A stretch of DNA of 64,000 bases from Paenochrobactrum pullorum. Lineage in GTDB: Bacteria; Pseudomonadota; Alphaproteobacteria; Rhizobiales; Rhizobiaceae. Shown here piece after piece: positions 1 through 7,674 of the stretch (position 1 is its first letter; each line of letters opens with the position of its first letter). Location: positions 124,001-188,000 of the forward strand of contig NZ_JBHEEH010000004.1 of assembly GCF_041929845.1 (NCBI RefSeq), read 5' to 3'. The notes beneath the pieces are model-generated. The model did not search any database. It was not told the DNA's origin and was given only the letters and a program-made list of their open reading frames with translations. Made by a program: the position numbers and the translations under genes.

Positions 1-86
1 TATTTAAGAGAAATAATTACCTGATTATTTGTAAGTATATGAATTTAAATGCTAATTTTATGAAGAATTATTCACGGAAAAGACAC

Positions 87-135
87 AAAAACGCCATCTG
101 GATTAACGGAAATTCATAGTTGTGGCAGCGTTTTT
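87..135 (-). terminator. Possible terminator after the AEC transporter gene
   Basis: Arms AAAAACGC (87-94) and GCGTTTTT (128-135) are perfectly complementary around a long loop of about 33 bases. Read on the minus strand the hairpin lies about 30 bases past the AEC stop codon and ends in a run of T. The long loop makes it weak. The rest of 1-166 is AT-rich and shows nothing else. Confidence 0.35.
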
Positions 136-166
136 GCGGTTTGATTTGATTCTGACGAAGCAGCTT

Positions 167-1102
167 TTACGCAATCAACGAAAGATAGGCAGAGACAGTC
201 AGCACCGAAATCACGGTTGAAACCAAAATGGTGTTGGAGGTTATTGTCGCATCGGTACGGTAATATTCAGCCAGCATGAAAGAGCCGGTGCCTGTTGGTA
301 ATGCCGCAATCAGAACAGCCGTATGGGTAAGCAGCGGCGGTAGCTGAAAAATGTAAACCGCAGCGATATAGGCCAGCACCGGTTGAGCCACCAGTTTGAG
401 GCTGACCAGATATGAAATGCTGCTGATATTGGTGCGGGTCAGCGGTTTGCTGGCTGCCAGAAAAAGACCAAGTGCCACCAAGGCACAAGGGGAGGCGGCT
501 GCGCCAAGCAGCTTCAAAAATGAATGGGCAGATTCTGGCAGCGGCAGGCCGGAGAGGGAATAAAGTACGCCAAGTGCTGGCGAAAAAAGCAGCGGATTGC
601 GTGCCAGTGAGCCGATCGTTTTGATGATAAGCTTTGCTTTACGGCTTGCTTTTTGGCGGCTGAGCTCAATTAAAGTGATGGCAACCGCAAAGATGATGCA
701 AACCGTGATGATGGTTGCCATTGCAACCAGCGGCATGGCTGCGCTGCCAAAAGCCAGCATGGAAAGCGGAAACCCCATATAGGCGGTGTTGGGATAGCTG
801 GCATTAAGGCCATCAATGGCTTTGGTGGTGAGATCTCTTCCCCTGTTGCTCGGAGAAAGAAAAGCAAGACCGAAGATGATGAAGCTCGCCAAACAAAAAG
901 CGCCGATAAAGGCCGGTTGCCAGATTTCATGCAGATCGGTGGTGGCTGTGATGTCGAAAAGAAGTGCGGGCAATGCCAGATAAACGACGAAGCGGTTGAG
1001 TTCTGTGCTTGCTTGCCCGCCCAAAATGCGGGTTTTGGCGGCTGCCCATCCCGCAAAAATCAATGCGAAAATGGGCAGCACAACCAGTAATGTTGATAAC
1101 AT
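167..1102 (-). CDS. AEC family (auxin efflux carrier-like) transporter
   Basis: A 311-residue, very hydrophobic protein with about ten predicted membrane segments, the usual size and layout of bacterial AEC permeases. Typical family features are the N-terminal stretch NRFVVYLALPALLF near residue 37, the helix-breaking segment ASYPNTAYMGFPL near residue 100, and a C-terminal part starting with ALPTGTGSFMLAEYY. Members export or import small organic acids or other metabolites across the inner membrane. The substrate cannot be read from sequence. The ATG at 1102 fits the N-terminal membrane helix (LSTLLVVLPIFALIFAGW). The stop of the transglycosylase gene lies 21 bases upstream on the same strand, so the two may share a transcript. 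Confidence 0.85.
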   Translation of the reverse strand: MLSTLLVVLPIFALIFAGWAAAKTRILGGQASTELNRFVVYLALPALLFDITATTDLHEIWQPAFIGAFCLASFIIFGLAFLSPSNRGRDLTTKAIDGLNASYPNTAYMGFPLSMLAFGSAAMPLVAMATIITVCIIFAVAITLIELSRQKASRKAKLIIKTIGSLARNPLLFSPALGVLYSLSGLPLPESAHSFLKLLGAAASPCALVALGLFLAASKPLTRTNISSISYLVSLKLVAQPVLAYIAAVYIFQLPPLLTHTAVLIAALPTGTGSFMLAEYYRTDATITSNTILVSTVISVLTVSAYLSLIA

Positions 1103-1123
1103 TGGTCTTGCCAGTTTTGTTTT

Positions 1124-2368
1124 TTACAATTTTTCCAATAGTTCAGGTGTCGGCCATGAATCGGCAGGCATATTTAAGCGCAATTGCTCGGTTCGTACCG
1201 CATCACGGGTGCGGAAACCAAAGACGCCGTCAATTTTGCCCATATCATAACCGCGTGCCTGCAGCTTGGTTTGCAACTCTTTCATTTGCTCGGTATCGAG
1301 CCCCTGATCAGGATTACGGTGATCAAAAGCCGGAGCACCGGCCAAACGTGTTGCAAAATAAGCAGCAGTGGTCGAGTAAACGATCGATTTGTTCCACTCC
1401 ACAAAAATGTCAAAATTTGGATAGGACAGGAAGGCTGGCCCATTACGACCTAATGGCAGCATCAATGAGGCTTCGCCATCATTTGAGCCTAAAGGGCCGT
1501 CTCGGCCGGTGATGCCCCATTCAGCCCATTGCGAGTGCGGTTTGCGGTTTTCACGGATGGATTCTTGCCAAGGCAAATCCTGACTGGTGACGCGGACTTC
1601 TTCCAGCCACGGCTCGCCCTTGCGCCAGCCCAATTCGCTCAACATCCGTCCGGCAGTCATCATCGCATCGGCGACACTGTTTTTCAGATCAACCTTGCCA
1701 TCGCCATCACCGTCAACCCCGCGCTCCAGATAGTCTTTCGGCAGCAATTGCATCTGGCCGATTTCGCCAGCCCATGCGCCGGTGGTGGAGGCATCGACAA
1801 CGCCCTGATCAAAAAGTTTCAAAAGTGCAATCAATTGCGGACGGAATAATTCAGGGCGCCGGCAATCATAAGCGAGAGTCACGAGCGAATTAAGGGTGTC
1901 GAAATCACCCTGAATGGCACCGAAATCTGTTTCCAGCCCCCAGAAGGCTGCGAGAACCGGCCCCGGAACGCCGTAGGTGTCTTCCACTTTGCGGAAAACA
2001 TCTGCATATTTGATCAGGTTTTCTCTGCCCTTTTTCAGGCGGTTTTCTGAAATCAGACGTTTTGAAAACTCGATGAAGGTCAAATTGAAAACGGACTGCG
2101 AACGATCACGCGCCAGCACTTTTTCATCCAGCGAGGCTTTGTGTAATTCGCTAATGCCTTTGTCGCTTACGCCTTCAGCGCGTGCTTCGGCTGCGACATC
2201 TTCAATCCACTGCTTGAAATCTATTTCGCAAGCAGGCTTTGGCGGTACAGCCTCGGTCGTGGAGGAAGGCGTGGTGGCGGCAGCCGGAGCCAGAGCCGGA
2301 ACTTGAGCAAAAGACAGGCTGGTGGATGCCAAAAGCAAAGATGCACAAAGGCCGGATATAATTTTCAT
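1124..2368 (-). CDS. Lytic murein transglycosylase, MltB-like, with C-terminal peptidoglycan-binding domain
   Basis: A 414-residue secreted murein hydrolase. A signal peptide covers about residues 1-21, with cleavage probably after LSFA. The SLT_2/MltB-type catalytic domain spans roughly residues 45-345. The catalytic Glu is E146 in the motif FWGLETDFGAIQG, and later MltB signatures are TGAWAGEIGQMQLLP and DGDGDGKVDL. A PG_binding_1 domain fills the last 60 residues (KLQARGYDMGKIDGVFG). No lipobox is visible, so it is probably a soluble periplasmic enzyme, unlike E. coli MltB. It cleaves the MurNAc-GlcNAc bond with 1,6-anhydro product formation. A GH25 lysozyme gene lies upstream on the same strand, and other wall hydrolases follow on the plus strand. 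Confidence 0.92.
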   Translation of the reverse strand: MKIISGLCASLLLASTSLSFAQVPALAPAAATTPSSTTEAVPPKPACEIDFKQWIEDVAAEARAEGVSDKGISELHKASLDEKVLARDRSQSVFNLTFIEFSKRLISENRLKKGRENLIKYADVFRKVEDTYGVPGPVLAAFWGLETDFGAIQGDFDTLNSLVTLAYDCRRPELFRPQLIALLKLFDQGVVDASTTGAWAGEIGQMQLLPKDYLERGVDGDGDGKVDLKNSVADAMMTAGRMLSELGWRKGEPWLEEVRVTSQDLPWQESIRENRKPHSQWAEWGITGRDGPLGSNDGEASLMLPLGRNGPAFLSYPNFDIFVEWNKSIVYSTTAAYFATRLAGAPAFDHRNPDQGLDTEQMKELQTKLQARGYDMGKIDGVFGFRTRDAVRTEQLRLNMPADSWPTPELLEKL

Positions 2369-2490
2369 AGGAGGACGAGCTCATTTAAAAAAGCTGAGAG
2401 TAATCTGTCAGCAACAATGACCTAATCTATTGCCCTATCAAATCTATAAAATGAAGCAAAACTTGCTAAAAATGCGCGCCCTTTGCAGAG

Positions 2491-3324
2491 TCAGCGGACA
2501 TTGTTGCTTTCCAGCCACTTTTTCCATGCATTGGCATCACCGGCAAAGACATTGATATCGGCGTCGCCAGAAATGCCCGGTATCGAACCAGTGCCGGTAT
2601 ATTGCCAGAATGTCCAAGGATGCGGCCCGTATTTTTCATCCGGATGACCTGCGGTGGAGCGTAGCCAGAATGGGTAATGGCTTAATTGGCGCAGATCATT
2701 ATCGTCGAAGAAGTCAACGGTCGTATAAATGATCGGGCGTTTGCCATAATGTTTCTCAACCATATTGAGGAAAGTCTGCATTTCTTTGCGCACAATTGCT
2801 GCATTGGGGCGCAATTTGCAGGTTGGTGAACTGGCGTTCCACTCCATGTCCAAAACCGGTGGCAGAGCGGAGGGGTCGTTGGGGACGTTTTTAATAAACC
2901 AGCGTGCCTGATCGGCTGCCGTGCGGCAAAAATAATAGAAGTGATAAGCGCCGCGCTTTACATGGGCGGCGCGTGCAGCTCCCCAATGTTCGGTGAAACG
3001 CTCGTCAAAACGGTCACCGCCTTCGGTTGCTTTGATGAAAGCAAAAGAAATACCGCTCTTACGTACTGCATTCCAATCAACAGTCGTTTGATATTTAGAA
3101 ACATCAGTACCGTGGATTGGATAGTGCCAAGGTGTTTTACCTGTCCATTCATGCGGCTTGCGGTCACCGAAGCGTGGCGCGCGTACATTACCAGACGGTG
3201 GTTTGATTTGGGTGGTTTGGGTCGACGGCTTGCGCACATCAGAAAAATCATAATCCACAGTCGTGCAGGCGCTTAAAAGCGCAGCACTTGCGAGAAATGT
3301 TAATGTGACTGCAAGTCGTTTCAT
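2491..3324 (-). CDS. GH25 lysozyme-family lipoprotein
   Basis: A 277-residue protein with a lipoprotein signal (lipobox LSAC, acylated Cys at residue 20) and a spacer of about 45 residues before the hydrolase domain. GH25 signatures are HGTDVSKYQ (residues 71-79, with D74), FIKATEGGDRFD, HFYYF, the acidic pair in LDMEW (D159 and E161) and FWQYTGTGSIPGISGDADINVF near the end. GH25 enzymes cut the beta-1,4 MurNAc-GlcNAc bond; this one should act from the membrane on periplasmic murein. The ATG at 3324 gives a normal signal peptide. It is divergent from the small lipoprotein at 3546, with 221 bases between that must hold both promoters. The transglycosylase gene follows 122 bases downstream. Confidence 0.92.
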   Translation of the reverse strand: MKRLAVTLTFLASAALLSACTTVDYDFSDVRKPSTQTTQIKPPSGNVRAPRFGDRKPHEWTGKTPWHYPIHGTDVSKYQTTVDWNAVRKSGISFAFIKATEGGDRFDERFTEHWGAARAAHVKRGAYHFYYFCRTAADQARWFIKNVPNDPSALPPVLDMEWNASSPTCKLRPNAAIVRKEMQTFLNMVEKHYGKRPIIYTTVDFFDDNDLRQLSHYPFWLRSTAGHPDEKYGPHPWTFWQYTGTGSIPGISGDADINVFAGDANAWKKWLESNNVR

Positions 3325-3545
3325 TGTCTGGCCTGATGAAAGAGAATCACTTGAAGCGCTAGGATTACGCGATCAGAATCGTTGCGTCACCATTTGCACC
3401 CCAACTATTTGCGATTAAAAACGAGCGGGACAATAAATAGGGATACTCTCTGATTGTTACGATGCGTTTAATTAGTTGAAAGAACTTTTTTCTTTTTCGT
3501 GAGTTCACCTTTTGACGAAGCAAATTTCATCGGAAGGAGACAATT

Positions 3546-3779
3546 ATGAAAAAGCTAATTATTGCATCCTCGGCTGTCGTTATGATGCTGGGTCTGGCTG
3601 CCTGTGATGACAGCAAGAAGGAAAATACCGGTAACAACAATCCGGCCGAAACTATGCCTGCTGATCCGGCTCCGACTGCACCTGCAGCACCCCCTGCTGC
3701 AACGCCGCCAGCCGAGCCAGCACCATCCGCACCAGCGCCGACAACACCTGATACAACTTCACCGGCGCCTGCGAATTAA
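3546..3779 (+). CDS. Small Pro/Ala-rich lipoprotein, function unknown
   Basis: A 77-residue protein with a clear lipoprotein signal: MKK start, hydrophobic core, lipobox LAAC and Cys at residue 20. A short charged, Asn-rich stretch follows, then a tail of about 40 residues made almost only of Pro, Ala and Thr with a few Glu/Asp. The start is set by the strong Shine-Dalgarno GGAAGGAGA just before ATG 3546. The tail has no fold signature and looks like a flexible spacer from membrane to wall, so I assign no function. A 16-bp hairpin at 3814-3848 may end the transcript. Genes of this kind change fast and are often missed in annotation. Confidence 0.75.
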   Translation: MKKLIIASSAVVMMLGLAACDDSKKENTGNNNPAETMPADPAPTAPAAPPAATPPAEPAPSAPAPTTPDTTSPAPAN

Positions 3780-3813
3780 AATTTTTGCACAGAACCTTGC
3801 TGAAGGGTGCAGA

Positions 3814-3848
3814 ATGTGGTGGCCTGAAATGATTTCAGGCCACCACAT
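3814..3848 (+). terminator. Perfect 16-bp hairpin after the small lipoprotein gene
   Basis: Bases 3814-3829 are exactly complementary to 3833-3848 around the loop TGA. No T run follows, so it may be a factor-assisted terminator or a 3' stabilising stem-loop rather than a standard intrinsic terminator. It starts 35 bases past the stop codon. Confidence 0.6.
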
Positions 3849-3912
3849 GTTTGGAAAAGTTTGGTATAGCGCAGGAAACCAAGAATTTGGTCGCGAAATT
3901 TTTAATTAGATA

Positions 3913-3941
3913 TTTCAACAATCACTTGTCTGGTCTATAGA
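3913..3941 (+). promoter_or_regulatory. Candidate promoter for the 3949 lipoprotein gene, possibly leaderless
   Basis: TTTCAA (3913-3918) and TATAGA (3936-3941) are 17 bases apart, a near-consensus housekeeping pair. Transcription would start near 3948, at or next to the ATG at 3949. No Shine-Dalgarno is visible before that ATG, so the mRNA may be leaderless. Confidence 0.4.
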
Positions 3942-3948
3942 TCATTGC

Positions 3949-4314
3949 ATGAAACCTTACGCTCTGCCTTTTTTGATCCTGTTTTCATTGTCGGCCTTAA
4001 CGGCTTGCGGCAAAGATGATGCTGAGGCACCTCAGCAAGAACCTGCTACCGTGCAGCCTGCTGAAACCGTGCCTGCTGTCCAAGAGCCGGAAGCACCCGT
4101 TGATGCGCCTGATTTGCTTGAAACCTTGAAAGAAAATTCCGGTGTTTTGACGCCTGAACAAGAAGCTGAAATTGTTGCAAGCGCCCGCAAAAATGCAGAA
4201 TCTGCAGCTAAATCTGTGGGGCAAAATGACGAGCAGATCAAAGCTGCCGGTGACAGAGCCGAAGCATCAGCAAAGCAGTTTCTGGCTGCGAAAAAAACAC
4301 CTGTCCAGCAATAA
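3949..4314 (+). CDS. Small lipoprotein with Ala/Glu-rich helical C-terminus, function unknown
   Basis: A 121-residue predicted lipoprotein: hydrophobic signal, lipobox LTAC, Cys at residue 20. Residues 21-60 are Pro/Glu/Ala-rich and probably disordered. Residues 60-115 (LLETLKENSGVLTPEQEAEI onward) are Ala/Glu/Lys-rich and likely helical. I recognise no named family. It lies between the Pro-rich lipoprotein and the J-domain gene, on the same strand, 41 bases before the latter. The start has no clear ribosome site but a promoter-like pair sits immediately upstream. The order lipobox, flexible linker and helix suggests an outer-membrane-anchored periplasmic protein; that is inference only. Confidence 0.7.
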   Translation: MKPYALPFLILFSLSALTACGKDDAEAPQQEPATVQPAETVPAVQEPEAPVDAPDLLETLKENSGVLTPEQEAEIVASARKNAESAAKSVGQNDEQIKAAGDRAEASAKQFLAAKKTPVQQ

Positions 4315-4355
4315 GCAGTTTATCATTGCAAGCTTTTAAATATTAGAAAGCGCAT

Positions 4356-5060
4356 ATGTCTATCTGGGTTCGCCTTGGAGAATTTGTGAGTGAAACAGCC
4401 ACAAATGCGCTGATGAGCGTAATTGAAGCTGTTCGCACATTGTTTGAAGGCGATGTCGACACTAGACGTCGCGTTGCTTTTTCGATCGCGATGATCGCGC
4501 TTTCGGCCAAAATGGCGAAAGCCGATGGTGTGGTGAACGAGAAAGAAATCATTGCTTTTCAGGAGATATTTGAAATTCCTGCCGAAGAAGCCAACCATGT
4601 GGCGCGGCTATATAATTTGGCCAAGCAGGATGTGGCCGGATATGAAGCTTATGCACGTCAATTGGCGCGTCTTTGCAGTGAAGATCAGCCCAATTGCCAT
4701 TTGCTGGAAGATATTCTCGACGGACTTTTTCATATTGCCAAGGCAGATGGTTATGTCCATGAAAAAGAACTGGAATTTTTAACCAATGTTGCGCTGATTT
4801 TCGGCTTTAGTGAAACTGAGTTTGAACGTATTACAGTCCGTCATATCGTGCGCGGCGAATGTGATCCTTATGACGTGCTGGGGTTGGAACGCAATGCCAG
4901 CTTTGATCAAGCCAAAGCGCAATATCGTGCGCTGGTCAAACAACATCATCCCGACCGCTTGGTGGCGCAGGGCTTGCCGCGGGAATTTGTCTCTATTGCC
5001 AATCATCGTTTAGCGGATATCAATGCGGCCTGGGCTGAGATTGAAAGAATTCTGAAATAA
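4356..5060 (+). CDS. DjlA-like co-chaperone: TerB domain plus C-terminal J domain
   Basis: A 234-residue protein. The N-terminal two thirds is a TerB-like helical domain with the duplicated acidic motif seen at KMAKADGVVNEKEI and HIAKADGYVHEKEL. Residues 169-234 are a J domain (DPYDVLGLERNASFDQAKAQ) with the essential HPD at residues 198-200. This is the DjlA order of domains. E. coli DjlA has an N-terminal membrane helix that I do not see here, so this one looks cytosolic. It should stimulate DnaK ATPase activity. ATG 4356 is chosen because the downstream residues are alignable in style to DjlA-like proteins; the ribosome site is weak (GAAAG). The amidase gene starts 13 bases after the stop, so they are probably co-transcribed. 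Confidence 0.88.
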   Translation: MSIWVRLGEFVSETATNALMSVIEAVRTLFEGDVDTRRRVAFSIAMIALSAKMAKADGVVNEKEIIAFQEIFEIPAEEANHVARLYNLAKQDVAGYEAYARQLARLCSEDQPNCHLLEDILDGLFHIAKADGYVHEKELEFLTNVALIFGFSETEFERITVRHIVRGECDPYDVLGLERNASFDQAKAQYRALVKQHHPDRLVAQGLPREFVSIANHRLADINAAWAEIERILK

Positions 5061-5073
5061 AAGAGAGAATTGA

Positions 5074-5874
5074 ATGGGCGGGCAGGATATGACGCAATCG
5101 CTTGAAGAGCTGGAACTCGTTCAGGCCGATTTTAGTGGTGCCGAACTTGATCCGTCCCCTAATTTTGGCGTGCGTAAAGACGCAAAAACACCCCGTTTTA
5201 TTATTTTGCATTATACGGGGTTGGAAACAGCACAAGAAGCGGTTGAGATTTTAAAAGATCCGGCGCGCGAAGTTTCTGCCCATTATCTCGTACATGAAGA
5301 CGGTCGTATCGTGCAGATGGTGTCGGAAAAAGCCCGTGCATGGCATGCAGGTAAAAGTTTCTGGAAGGGCGAGAGCGATATCAACTCTGCTTCCATCGGA
5401 ATAGAGATTGTCAATGCCGGTGTTTTGCATGATTTTCCAAGCTTTCCGCAGGTGCAGATCGAAGCTGTCATCAAGCTTTGCCAAGACATTACCAAACGTC
5501 ATCAGATCGAGCCGCATTGTGTGCTGGCACATTCTGATATTGCACCGGATCGTAAAATTGATCCGGGTCAAAATTTTCCGTGGGAGACATTATATGCCGC
5601 AGGTGTCGGTCATTATGTCGAGCCGGCCCCCATCAAAGGCGGACGCTTTTTTCAACGCGGAGAATCAGGCCAGCCGGTCGAAGCTTTACAATCGATGCTG
5701 GCACTTGTCGGCTATCAAATTACCATTGATGGCGTGTTCGGCGCAGAGACAGAAAGTGTCGTAAATGCGTTTCAGCGGCATTTTCGTCGCCACAAAGTTG
5801 ATGGAGTCGCTGATGTTTCAACCATTGAGACGCTTTACAAAATACTTTTTTCGTTAAAAAATCTGACTGCTTAA
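5074..5874 (+). CDS. N-acetylmuramoyl-L-alanine amidase (Amidase_2) with peptidoglycan-binding domain
   Basis: A 266-residue zinc amidase of the AmpD/AmiD fold. Expected zinc ligands are H46 (FIILHYTGL), H153 (LAHSDIAPDRK) and D163 (KIDPG), and E111 (GIEIVN) is a likely catalytic residue. A PG_binding_1 domain follows at about residues 190-262. No signal peptide is visible, so it may be a cytosolic anhydro-muropeptide amidase (AmpD role), although the wall-binding domain is more typical of AmiD. The start is uncertain: ATG 5074 has AGAGAG at a long distance, while ATG 5089, five codons in, has GCAGGA very close. It is probably co-transcribed with the DjlA-like gene. Confidence 0.9.
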   Translation: MGGQDMTQSLEELELVQADFSGAELDPSPNFGVRKDAKTPRFIILHYTGLETAQEAVEILKDPAREVSAHYLVHEDGRIVQMVSEKARAWHAGKSFWKGESDINSASIGIEIVNAGVLHDFPSFPQVQIEAVIKLCQDITKRHQIEPHCVLAHSDIAPDRKIDPGQNFPWETLYAAGVGHYVEPAPIKGGRFFQRGESGQPVEALQSMLALVGYQITIDGVFGAETESVVNAFQRHFRRHKVDGVADVSTIETLYKILFSLKNLTA

Positions 5875-6153
5875 TGATTTGATTCATAACGGTTTAATCA
5901 CGCTCTCGGTGTGAATTATTACAATCTGTAAGATAACTTTACTTTACCGATCAATCTTCGGCTGCATTTTGACGCCAAATCTTACCCCGATCATTTGAGA
6001 GTATCCAATTTATTTTGTGAGGTTCTCGTGGGGCCAGTCATACTGCGATCCTTAACAAAAATGGATAATGCGCAGTTTTAATCAGCAAGGATATTCCTAA
6101 TGATTGCAGTTTTTTAAGCTCGATCACTGAATGGAATATTTTCGAAAGGGACT

Positions 6154-6196
6154 GAACATTCGCACATCTCCCAAGGTGCGGGTGTTCTTTTAGAAC
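6154..6196 (+). promoter_or_regulatory. Overlapping alternative hairpins just before the SLT transglycosylase start
   Basis: The gene-free stretch 5875-6204 ends in two overlapping stem-loops. Hairpin 1 pairs 6154-6165 with 6176-6187 (12 pairs, two of them G-T) around a 10-base loop and is followed by TTTT, like an intrinsic terminator. Hairpin 2, GTTCT-TTT-AGAAC at 6184-6196, uses the 3' arm of hairpin 1, so the two exclude each other. A 20-codon reading frame (6131-6193) runs through hairpin 1 and stops in hairpin 2. The layout could attenuate or mask the start at 6205. The rest of the stretch shows nothing recognisable. Confidence 0.4.
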
Positions 6197-6204
6197 GGTA
6201 CATT

Positions 6205-6840
6205 ATGAAATTAAAATTTGTTTTTGCTTGCGCCCTCATTGGCGCCGTAGCTAGCTTTAACTTAAATGCTGCGCAGGCATCAAGTCCCACAAACTTGGTG
6301 GAACTTTTGAAGTCTAAAGATAGCAAGGCTGTGAAAAAGTCTGATGCGAGCAAGAAATCTGTAAAAACCAACAAACAAGCGCAGACAAAAACAACGGCCA
6401 AAGCCAAATATCTGCCGAAGCCTAAAGTGACTAAAAAATCTGCGGTAAAACAAAGCAAGCCGAGCAATACCCGTTATTCGAGCATCATCAATCATTATGC
6501 CAGCACTTACGGCGTCAACTCAGCGCTTGCCCATGCGGTTGTGCGTCATGAAAGTAATTTTCAGCCGCATGTACGTGGTCGTGCCGGTGAAATCGGCTTG
6601 ATGCAGATCAAACTCTCAACAGCGCGCGGCTTGGGTTATACCGGTTCTGCCAAAGGTCTTTATGAACCGAGCACCAATGTGCAATATGGTATGAAATATC
6701 TGGCACAGGCGCAAAAGCTTGGTGGCGGCAGCGTGTGCGGCACCATTCTCAAATATAATGCCGGCCATGGTGCCAAGCGCATGAACCCGACTTCTGCCAA
6801 ATATTGCAGCAATGTACAGGCCTATATGCGCTCGTTCTAA
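6205..6840 (+). CDS. Small secreted lytic transglycosylase (SLT domain)
   Basis: A 211-residue protein. A signal peptide covers about residues 1-25 (MKLKFVFACALIGAVASF). Residues 35-88 are a Lys/Ser-rich, probably disordered linker. The SLT catalytic domain fills residues 90-211, with catalytic Glu E116 in VVRHESNFQP followed by GEIGLMQIK, and later YGMKYLAQAQKLGG and LKYNAGHG. It cuts murein glycan strands. The basic linker is odd in length and may bind anionic wall polymers. ATG 6205 is the only start giving the signal peptide, but it has no good Shine-Dalgarno and sits directly behind two exclusive hairpins. It ends 49 bases before a strong terminator and just upstream of rnpB. Confidence 0.9.
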   Translation: MKLKFVFACALIGAVASFNLNAAQASSPTNLVELLKSKDSKAVKKSDASKKSVKTNKQAQTKTTAKAKYLPKPKVTKKSAVKQSKPSNTRYSSIINHYASTYGVNSALAHAVVRHESNFQPHVRGRAGEIGLMQIKLSTARGLGYTGSAKGLYEPSTNVQYGMKYLAQAQKLGGGSVCGTILKYNAGHGAKRMNPTSAKYCSNVQAYMRSF

Positions 6841-6888
6841 GCTTTATGCAGTTTTGAAGGTTTTCGGTCTTCAAGAGATTGCGTGAAT

Positions 6889-6924
6889 AAAAAGCCGGAT
6901 TGATTGGTGTGATCCGGCTTTTTT
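6889..6924 (+). terminator. Intrinsic terminator between SLT gene and rnpB
   Basis: A 12-bp stem (6889-6900 with 6912-6923, core AAGCCGGAT) has an 11-base loop and a T run. It separates the transglycosylase transcript from rnpB. Confidence 0.85.
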
Positions 6925-6957
6925 GTTGCCTTTTGTTGCGAAAGAGCATTTAAGGCA

Positions 6958-7384
6958 GATGTCAGTCGGTTGGGCAGCCGCGCTTGTCATATGTCGAAAG
7001 ACGGCGAGTGAGGAAAGTCCGGGCTCCATGGAAACACGGTGCCGGGTAACACCCGGCGAGGGTAACCTCAGGGAAAGTGCCACAGAAAGCAAACCGCCCC
7101 GTCTCCGGTTGTGTCATTACGGACATAAGCGGTGACGGGGTAAGGGTGAAAGGGTGGGGTAAGAGCCCACCGCATTGCTGGTAACAGTAATGGCAAGGTA
7201 AACCCCACCGGGAGCAAGACCGAATAGGGACGGCGTGTTGATTCGAAAGAACCAGCAATCAGTTTCCGGATAGCCGTCCGGGTGGGTTGCATGAGGCGGG
7301 TGGCGACATCCGTCCCAGATGAATGGTTGCCACGCCGAGCACTGGCTCGGCCATACAGAACCCGGCTTACAGACCGACTGACAT
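6958..7384 (+). ncRNA. rnpB: RNase P RNA, bacterial class A
   Basis: This is the catalytic RNA of RNase P, which matures tRNA 5' ends. The conserved block GAGGAAAGTCCGGGCTCC lies at about 7010-7027, and the conserved ACAGAA with the ACCGGCTTA-like region lies near the 3' end (7355-7370). The P1 helix closes the molecule: TGTCAGTCGGT at 6960-6970 pairs with ACCGACTGACA at 7373-7383. These set the ends within a few bases. A promoter-like pair TTGTTG (6923-6928) and GCATTT (6946-6951), spaced 17, sits at the right distance. Length, about 427 bases, is typical of alphaproteobacterial RNase P RNA. Short reading frames across it are chance. Confidence 0.97.
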
Positions 7385-7674
7385 TTTCTCACCGCTGCCG
7401 ATCTTTTCCGACATTCATATTTTGTGAAAATTTTTTGCGAAAATTTTTGTGTATTGCGGTTTCCGCAGCCCTTGCAGCGCAAAAGACTAACTCTTCATTA
7501 AGCTTAATGATGGATAACTAATTCTTGGGGAAACGTGTGCTCAAAAAACACGCTTATCTCAGTTCAATTGCTCGATATGCCGATGCTTGCGGAAGTGAAA
7601 TGCCTTCAAAAGACAGCAAAATCATAGTTGGAGCCGGATTTAGTGGCGATAACGCGAAAGAAAGGGAGACCGTG
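7385..7674 (+). other. Gene-free leader between rnpB and rsmH; mraZ absent
   Basis: No mraZ-like frame is present where mraZ normally opens the dcw cluster. The stretch holds an AT-rich direct repeat (GAAAATTTTT twice, 7424-7448), a small hairpin TGCGG-TTT-CCGCA (about 7456-7468), and a perfect 16-bp palindrome TCATTAAGCTTAATGA at 7495-7510. The repeated GTGGG-type MraZ boxes are not visible. It must carry the cluster's promoter, but I cannot place one with confidence. Confidence 0.5.

Noticed and set aside
6871..7521. Several frames of 60-121 codons on both strands
   Set aside because: They lie across rnpB, whose structure and conserved blocks explain the sequence.
7525..7674. 50-codon N-terminal extension of RsmH from TTG
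   Set aside because: AAAGGGAGA lies directly before ATG 7675, RsmH similarity starts there, and the extension resembles neither RsmH nor MraZ.
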